Below, in pieces: positions 5,292-8,971 of a DNA stretch of 8,971 nucleotides. Where the stretch lies: assembly GCA_019417865.1 (NCBI GenBank), contig DYCW01000402.1, positions 1 to 8,971 of the forward strand. Reading direction: 5' to 3'. Within the stretch, counting starts at the first letter, position 1. Every line of letters starts with the position of its first letter. Position numbers and translations under genes: made by a program. The stretch comes from Ruminococcus sp. (lineage in GTDB: Bacteria; Bacillota; Clostridia; Oscillospirales; Ruminococcaceae). The notes under the pieces are model-generated. The model saw only the letters and a program-made list of their open reading frames with translations. It had not been told where the DNA came from and did not search any database.

Positions 5292-6656
5292 ATGCGATTT
5301 GAAAATGTATTGATTGCCAACCGTGGAGAAATTGCCGTGCGGATTATCCGTGCGTGCCGGGAACAGAATCTGGGCTGTGTGAGTGTGTATTCCACCGCCG
5401 ATCGGGAGGCACTCCACGTCAAATTTGCAGACCATGCGGTCTGCATCGGACCACCTGCAACCGCAGACAGCTATCTGCGGATGAATGCCATCATAGAAGC
5501 CTGCCTGCAAACTGGTGCAACTGCTGTACATCCCGGTTTCGGTTTTCTGTCGGAAAATGCAGAATTTGCCCGGCTCTGTCGGGAGAACGGTATTACCTTT
5601 ATTGGACCATCACCGGAATGCATTGCAATGCTGGGGGACAAGGCAAGGGCAAAGGAAACCATGAAAGCAGCTGGTGTACCGGTCATCCCTGGTTCCCAGG
5701 GAGCCATCCGTTCTTTGGAAGAAGCGAAAGCCGTTGCAAAGGAAATTGGCTATCCGGTACTGGTAAAGGCATCTGCCGGCGGCGGCGGACGGGGTATCCG
5801 CAGAGTGGACAGCGAAGAACAGCTCGAAGAACAGCTGCACGTCGCACAGGAAGAGGCAAGGAAATTTTTCGGTGACGATACCGTCTATCTGGAGAAACTG
5901 ATTGTCGGTCCGCACCATGTGGAAGTACAGATGATTGCGGACGAATATGGCAACACGGTTGCCCTTGGGGAACGGGATTGCAGCATGCAGCGGCGAAATC
6001 AAAAGGTACTGGAGGAAAGCCCCAGCCCGCTCATGACTCCAGCGTTGCGTGACGCTATGCAAAAGGCAGCCGTCGCAGCTGCCAAAGCCTGCGGTTACTG
6101 CAATGCGGGAACCATTGAATTTTTGGTTGACCATGAACGACACTTTTATTTCATGGAGATGAACACCCGGATTCAGGTGGAGCACCCTGTTACAGAATGG
6201 GTGACAGGAATTGACCTGGTACAAACCCAGCTGCGGATTGCACAAGGCGAACCACTTCCCTTCACACAAGAGGATATTGTGCTGCGTGGTCATGCCATTG
6301 AGTGCCGAATCAATGCAGAAAATCCAGATTACAACTTTCGTCCGTCCCCGGGGACGATTCAAGCACTGCACCTGCCGGGCGGTATGGGCGTTCGGATTGA
6401 CAGTGCCATTTATCAGGGCTATACGATTCCGCCCTATTATGATTCCATGATTGCAAAGCTGATTGTACACGCACCGACCCGAAAGGAAGCCATTCAGAAG
6501 ATGCGATGGGCGTTGTCAGAATTTCTGGTAGATGGTGTGGAAACAAATATTGATTTTCAGCTTCGACTGCTCAAGACAGAGGCATTTGAAAACGGTACGT
6601 ATGACAATGCCTTTTTAATGCAGTGGTTAGAACAAACACAAAAAACGAAAAAATAA
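5292..6656 (+). CDS. accC: Biotin carboxylase subunit of acetyl-CoA carboxylase
   Basis: AccC uses ATP and bicarbonate to carboxylate the biotin on AccB. The 454-residue protein is full length and has the three-part ATP-grasp layout: N-terminal domain from VLIANRGEIAVRIIRACRE (6-24) through HPGFGFLSENAEFA, the ATP lid loop KASAGGGGRGIRRV (159-172), and the catalytic core with K159, H209, K238 in RRNQKVLEE, E276, E289, and MNTRIQVEHPVTE (290-302) containing R293 and E297, then R339 in HAIECRI. The C-terminal domain ends normally. The start has only a weak AAGG (5278-5281), ten bases upstream and overlapping the fabZ stop; TCCTCC directly precedes the ATG. This suggests translation depends on coupling to fabZ. 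Homologous carboxylases (pyruvate, propionyl) are larger or lie in other contexts. Confidence 0.97.
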   Translation: MRFENVLIANRGEIAVRIIRACREQNLGCVSVYSTADREALHVKFADHAVCIGPPATADSYLRMNAIIEACLQTGATAVHPGFGFLSENAEFARLCRENGITFIGPSPECIAMLGDKARAKETMKAAGVPVIPGSQGAIRSLEEAKAVAKEIGYPVLVKASAGGGGRGIRRVDSEEQLEEQLHVAQEEARKFFGDDTVYLEKLIVGPHHVEVQMIADEYGNTVALGERDCSMQRRNQKVLEESPSPLMTPALRDAMQKAAVAAAKACGYCNAGTIEFLVDHERHFYFMEMNTRIQVEHPVTEWVTGIDLVQTQLRIAQGEPLPFTQEDIVLRGHAIECRINAENPDYNFRPSPGTIQALHLPGGMGVRIDSAIYQGYTIPPYYDSMIAKLIVHAPTRKEAIQKMRWALSEFLVDGVETNIDFQLRLLKTEAFENGTYDNAFLMQWLEQTQKTKK

Positions 6657-6702
6657 CAACAGCCTTGCCGTCAGGCGGCTGATCAGATGGTGGTAGAAAA
6701 AC

Positions 6703-7578
6703 ATGTTAGATGATTTATTCAAAACCGTGACCAAACGGTTTTACGGCGACGAGGGCGTACATGCACATGAGCAGCCAACGTTCAAATGCCCACGCTGCCA
6801 GCATACCGTCCTGCTGACGGTCTTTCAGGAAGCAGGAAAGGTCTGCCCGAATTGCCGGTATCACGCACGGCTGACGGCAAAGGAACGGCTGCAAATCACA
6901 GCAGATGCAGACAGCTTTATAGAATATGATGCAGAGATGGAAAGCCTCGACCCGATTTCGTTCCCCGGTTATGCTGAAAAGGTGGCACAGCTGCAAGAAA
7001 AAACCGGTCTGCGGGATGCTGTTCTGACCGGCGAATGCACAATAAACGGCTCCCGTACCGTTGTCATTGTCATGGACTCTCACTTTTTTATGGCATCCAT
7101 GGGCAGTGTTGTAGGCGAAAAAATCACCCGTGCCTTTGAGCGTGCAGCAGAAAAACAGCTGCCGGTGATTGCTTTTACCGCTTCCGGCGGTGCAAGAATG
7201 CAGGAGGGCATTCTCTCCCTCATGCAGATGGCAAAAACCTCGGCTGCGGTACAGCGGCACAATGAAGCCGGACAGCTCTATATTACTGTGCTGACCGACC
7301 CAACCACTGGCGGTGTGACCGCTTCCTTCGCCTCCTTAGGAGATATTATTCTGGCAGAACCAAAGGTTTTGATTGGCTTTGCCGGACGGCGTGTCATTGA
7401 AGGCACGATTAAGCAGCATCTGCCGGATGATTTTCAACTGGCAGAATTTATGCTGGCACATGGCTTTGTAGACCAGATTGTGGAGAGAAGCAAGCTGCGG
7501 CGTACCCTCTCCTCTCTGCTGCGGCTGCATGGCTATCTGCCGGAAGAAGCAAAACAGATAGAGGAGGTGCAGGCATGA
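6703..7578 (+). CDS. accD: Acetyl-CoA carboxylase carboxyltransferase subunit beta
   Basis: AccD pairs with AccA to transfer CO2 from carboxybiotin to acetyl-CoA, making malonyl-CoA. The 291-residue protein has the characteristic N-terminal four-cysteine zinc ribbon, C29-x2-C32 and C48-x2-C51, followed by the crotonase-fold core: [18 protein letters not shown] (103-120), the oxyanion-type glycine motif in [30 protein letters not shown], and [18 protein letters not shown]. The 46-bp gap before it contains a small bulged hairpin, CAGCC 6660-6664 with GGCTG 6677-6681, and a weak ribosome binding site (GGTGG, 6689-6693). Its stop codon overlaps the accA start by four bases (ATGA), the usual arrangement for equal amounts of the two subunits. 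Confidence 0.96.
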   Translation: MLDDLFKTVTKRFYGDEGVHAHEQPTFKCPRCQHTVLLTVFQEAGKVCPNCRYHARLTAKERLQITADADSFIEYDAEMESLDPISFPGYAEKVAQLQEKTGLRDAVLTGECTINGSRTVVIVMDSHFFMASMGSVVGEKITRAFERAAEKQLPVIAFTASGGARMQEGILSLMQMAKTSAAVQRHNEAGQLYITVLTDPTTGGVTASFASLGDIILAEPKVLIGFAGRRVIEGTIKQHLPDDFQLAEFMLAHGFVDQIVERSKLRRTLSSLLRLHGYLPEEAKQIEEVQA

Positions 7579-8420
7579 CAAGAACGGCGTGGGAAAAGCA
7601 GCTGTTGGTACGGGAAAAGAATCGTCCGACCATACATGACTATCTGCCTCGAATTTTTGAAGAATTCTTTGAGCTGCACGGTGACCGCAGCTATGGCGAT
7701 GATGGTGCGATTCTGGGCGGCATCGGCAGACTGAACGGTGTCCCTGTCACCATCCTTGCGGAAGTCAAGGGACGCAATCTGGAGGAGAACAAGAAATCCA
7801 ACTTTGCCATGCCGCATCCGGAGGGCTACCGGAAGGCACTGCGGCTGGCAAAACAGGCGGAAAAGTTTCACCGCCCGGTGATTTGCTTTATTGATACCCC
7901 CGGTGCATTCTGCGGCATTGAAGCGGAAGAACGGGGACAGGGGGAGGCAATTGCCAAAAATCTAGCGGAGTTTATGTCTTTGAAAACACCCGTTGTCTCT
8001 GTTGTCCTCGGAGAGGGCGGCAGCGGCGGTGCACTGGCACTGGGGATCTGCGATGACCTGGCAATGCTGGAAAACGCATTATACTCGGTGATTTCTCCAA
8101 GGGGTGCCGCTTCGATCCTGTGGAAGGATGCCTCCAGAGAACAAGAAGCCTGTGAAATTATGCGGATTACGGCACAGGATCTGCTGGAATTTGGGGTAGC
8201 AGATGCCATCATTCCAGAGCCAGCAGACGGGGCACAAAGCGATTTGGACAAAATGTCGCAAAATATTAAGGAATATTTGGTGAAAACGATAGCCGCAAAA
8301 TCAAAAAAAGATATTGACATTTTACAAAAAGAACGGTATACTAAGTTTAGAAAAATCGGCGTCTTCTCAGAGCCATCGCAGGATGTGCAGAAAGTGGCTG
8401 CCGTAAATGAAAATGAATGA
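7575..8420 (+). CDS. accA: Acetyl-CoA carboxylase carboxyltransferase subunit alpha
   Basis: AccA is the partner of AccD in the alpha2-beta2 carboxyltransferase. The 281-residue protein has the family blocks [22 protein letters not shown] (17-38), [22 protein letters not shown] (77-98), [25 protein letters not shown] and the glycine-rich [13 protein letters not shown] (146-158), then [17 protein letters not shown]. It is shorter than E. coli AccA (319) mainly because of a shorter N-terminus, as seen in Gram-positives. The ATG overlaps the accD stop and is driven by a strong AGGAGGTG (7562-7569) inside accD. The last ~50 codons (from about 8270) are clearly more AT-rich than the rest; they encode the conserved [13 protein letters not shown] tail and contain an embedded promoter (8314-8342). 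Confidence 0.96.
   Translation: MTRTAWEKQLLVREKNRPTIHDYLPRIFEEFFELHGDRSYGDDGAILGGIGRLNGVPVTILAEVKGRNLEENKKSNFAMPHPEGYRKALRLAKQAEKFHRPVICFIDTPGAFCGIEAEERGQGEAIAKNLAEFMSLKTPVVSVVLGEGGSGGALALGICDDLAMLENALYSVISPRGAASILWKDASREQEACEIMRITAQDLLEFGVADAIIPEPADGAQSDLDKMSQNIKEYLVKTIAAKSKKDIDILQKERYTKFRKIGVFSEPSQDVQKVAAVNENE
8314..8342 (+). promoter_or_regulatory. Housekeeping-sigma promoter for acpP, inside accA
   Basis: A perfect -35 box TTGACA (8314-8319) is separated by exactly 17 bases from TATACT (8337-8342), one base from the TATAAT consensus. An A-rich tract (about 8297-8313) directly upstream resembles an UP element. Transcription would begin near 8349, giving acpP a leader of about 90 nt that crosses the accA stop. 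The site lies in coding sequence for the conserved AccA C-terminus. Activity is inferred from sequence only. Confidence 0.75.
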
Positions 8421-8428
8421 TAATTTTT

Positions 8429-8433
8429 GGAGG
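8429..8433 (+). promoter_or_regulatory. Ribosome binding site deciding the acpP start
   Basis: GGAGG lies eight bases before the ATG at 8442, an ideal distance. It overlaps the in-frame TTG at 8427, so that earlier codon cannot be the start; the five extra residues it would add are not part of acyl carrier proteins. Confidence 0.88.
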
Positions 8434-8441
8434 AAAAAACT

Positions 8442-8681
8442 ATGACGACATTTGACAAGATTAAGGAAATGATTGTTGACCAGCTGGATGTAGAAGCAGA
8501 CGAGGTAACAATGGACGCAAACATTCAGGATGATCTGGGTGCAGATTCTTTGGACATCGTTGACCTGGTAATGGCAGTAGAAGACGAGTTTGAAGTAAAG
8601 ATTGAAGATGATGTAGTAGAGGGCATGAAGACCGTCGGCGACATCGTAAAGTTCATTGACGCTGACAAGGAAGAAGACTAA
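8442..8681 (+). CDS. acpP: Acyl carrier protein
   Basis: AcpP carries the growing acyl chain on a phosphopantetheine arm and is the shared substrate of every Fab enzyme in the window. The 79-residue acidic protein has the standard four-helix pattern and the modification site S36 in the DSLDIV motif (preceded by DDLGA). The helix II and III acidic surface ([16 protein letters not shown] segment and [16 protein letters not shown]) is typical. Start chosen at 8442 because of GGAGG at 8429-8433. It lies 21 bp after accA and has its own likely promoter within accA, which fits the high ACP demand. In many Firmicutes clusters acpP follows fabH instead; here it ends the cluster and is followed by a terminator. 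Confidence 0.96.
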   Translation: MTTFDKIKEMIVDQLDVEADEVTMDANIQDDLGADSLDIVDLVMAVEDEFEVKIEDDVVEGMKTVGDIVKFIDADKEED

Positions 8682-8711
8682 GGTTTCTACCACTTTGTCA
8701 TATAAGCGAAC

Positions 8712-8756
8712 AAAAAGACCGCAGAAACGCTCCGAGGAACGTTCTGCGGTCTTTTT
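8712..8756 (+). terminator. Bidirectional intrinsic terminator after acpP
   Basis: AAAAAGACCGCAGAA (8712-8726) pairs perfectly with TTCTGCGGTCTTTTT (8742-8756) around a 15-base loop. The GC-rich core stem ending in a T run on the + strand, 30 bp after the acpP stop, is a classical Rho-independent terminator. The A run on the other arm gives a matching T run on the minus strand, so it should also stop transcription of the convergent XRE gene, whose stop codon is at 8763-8765. Confidence 0.93.
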
Positions 8757-8762
8757 GTATGG

Positions 8763-8971
8763 TTATTTGGGTTGGGTTTGGGGACAGGGTGTTTTAACGT
8801 CTGTGCGTCCCATCAGGTAATCGACACTGACGTGATAGAAGTCTGCTAAAGCTTGCCAGACAGCCGTTGGAACATCATTTTCTCCTGTCTCATATTTGGA
8901 ATAACCTGTTTGGGACATTTTTAAGGAAACACTGATTAAATCTTCCCATTGAGCCACGAATATGGTATAAT
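8763..8971 (-). CDS. XRE-family HTH transcriptional regulator, N-terminus cut by window edge
   Basis: The C-terminal part is a clear XRE/Cro-type small regulator: recognition-helix region MSQTGYSKYETGENDVPTAV followed by ALADFYHVSVDYLMGRTD, the common ending of short phage-like or chromosomal XRE proteins. A GTG at 8957 could serve as a start, but the frame stays open to the window edge and no ribosome binding site is visible, so the gene most likely begins beyond 8971. The segment before the recognition helix (QWEDLISVS) appears about six residues shorter than the usual RED..L.Q..(V/I)...L spacing, so the HTH may be abnormal or the gene decayed. It converges on acpP across a shared terminator. 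Its targets are unknown; being downstream and convergent is not evidence that it regulates the fab genes. Confidence 0.7.
   Translation of the reverse strand, partial: YTIFVAQWEDLISVSLKMSQTGYSKYETGENDVPTAVWQALADFYHVSVDYLMGRTDVKTPCPQTQPK

Noticed and set aside
5610..6470. A 286-codon open frame on the minus strand opposite accC
   Set aside because: Antisense to conserved ATP-grasp coding sequence with no family resemblance; its length reflects codon bias in accC.
8427..8441. TTG at 8427 as an earlier acpP start
   Set aside because: It overlaps the GGAGG ribosome binding site at 8429-8433, and the added residues are not found in acyl carrier proteins.

Overview
The window holds most of a bacterial type II fatty acid synthesis (FAS II) and acetyl-CoA carboxylase cluster, all on the + strand, followed by a convergent XRE-type regulator fragment. 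The gene set (fabH, fabK, fabG, fabF, accB, fabZ, accC, accD, accA, acpP), use of the flavoenzyme FabK as enoyl-ACP reductase, AAGGAG-like ribosome binding sites and mid-range base composition point to a Bacillota (Firmicutes) genome. A Clostridia of the Ruminococcus/Oscillospiraceae type is the best guess, but this is inference from gene content and style, not a search.

Layout. Bases 1-21 are not biological: they match the Tn5/Nextera sequencing adapter, so the window starts at a library artefact and fabH lacks its first ~93 residues. The upstream half (fabH, fabK, fabG, fabF; 22-4351) is loosely packed, with gaps of 378, 81 and 229 bp. The two large gaps are full of inverted repeats and share a 26-nt hairpin module present once in each orientation. 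The downstream half (fabF-accB-fabZ-accC-accD-accA-acpP; 3113-8681) is tight: gaps of 12-46 bp and a 4-bp accD/accA overlap. A near-consensus promoter lies inside the 3' end of accA and probably gives acpP its own transcription. A strong bidirectional intrinsic terminator (8712-8756) separates acpP from the minus-strand XRE gene, which runs off the right edge.

How it works together. AccB (biotin carrier), AccC (biotin carboxylase) and AccD/AccA (carboxyltransferase) make malonyl-CoA. FabH starts the chain from acyl-CoA plus malonyl-ACP, FabF elongates, FabG reduces the ketone, FabZ dehydrates and FabK reduces the enoyl group, all on AcpP. The malonyl-CoA:ACP transacylase FabD is not in the window although its usual place, between fabK and fabG, is. 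AcpP sits at the end of the cluster rather than after fabH.

No novel enzymatic system is visible. The points worth following are the repeat family with a paired (compensatory) base change, the two hairpin arrays, the embedded acpP promoter, the altered gene order, and the odd N-terminus of the XRE fragment.
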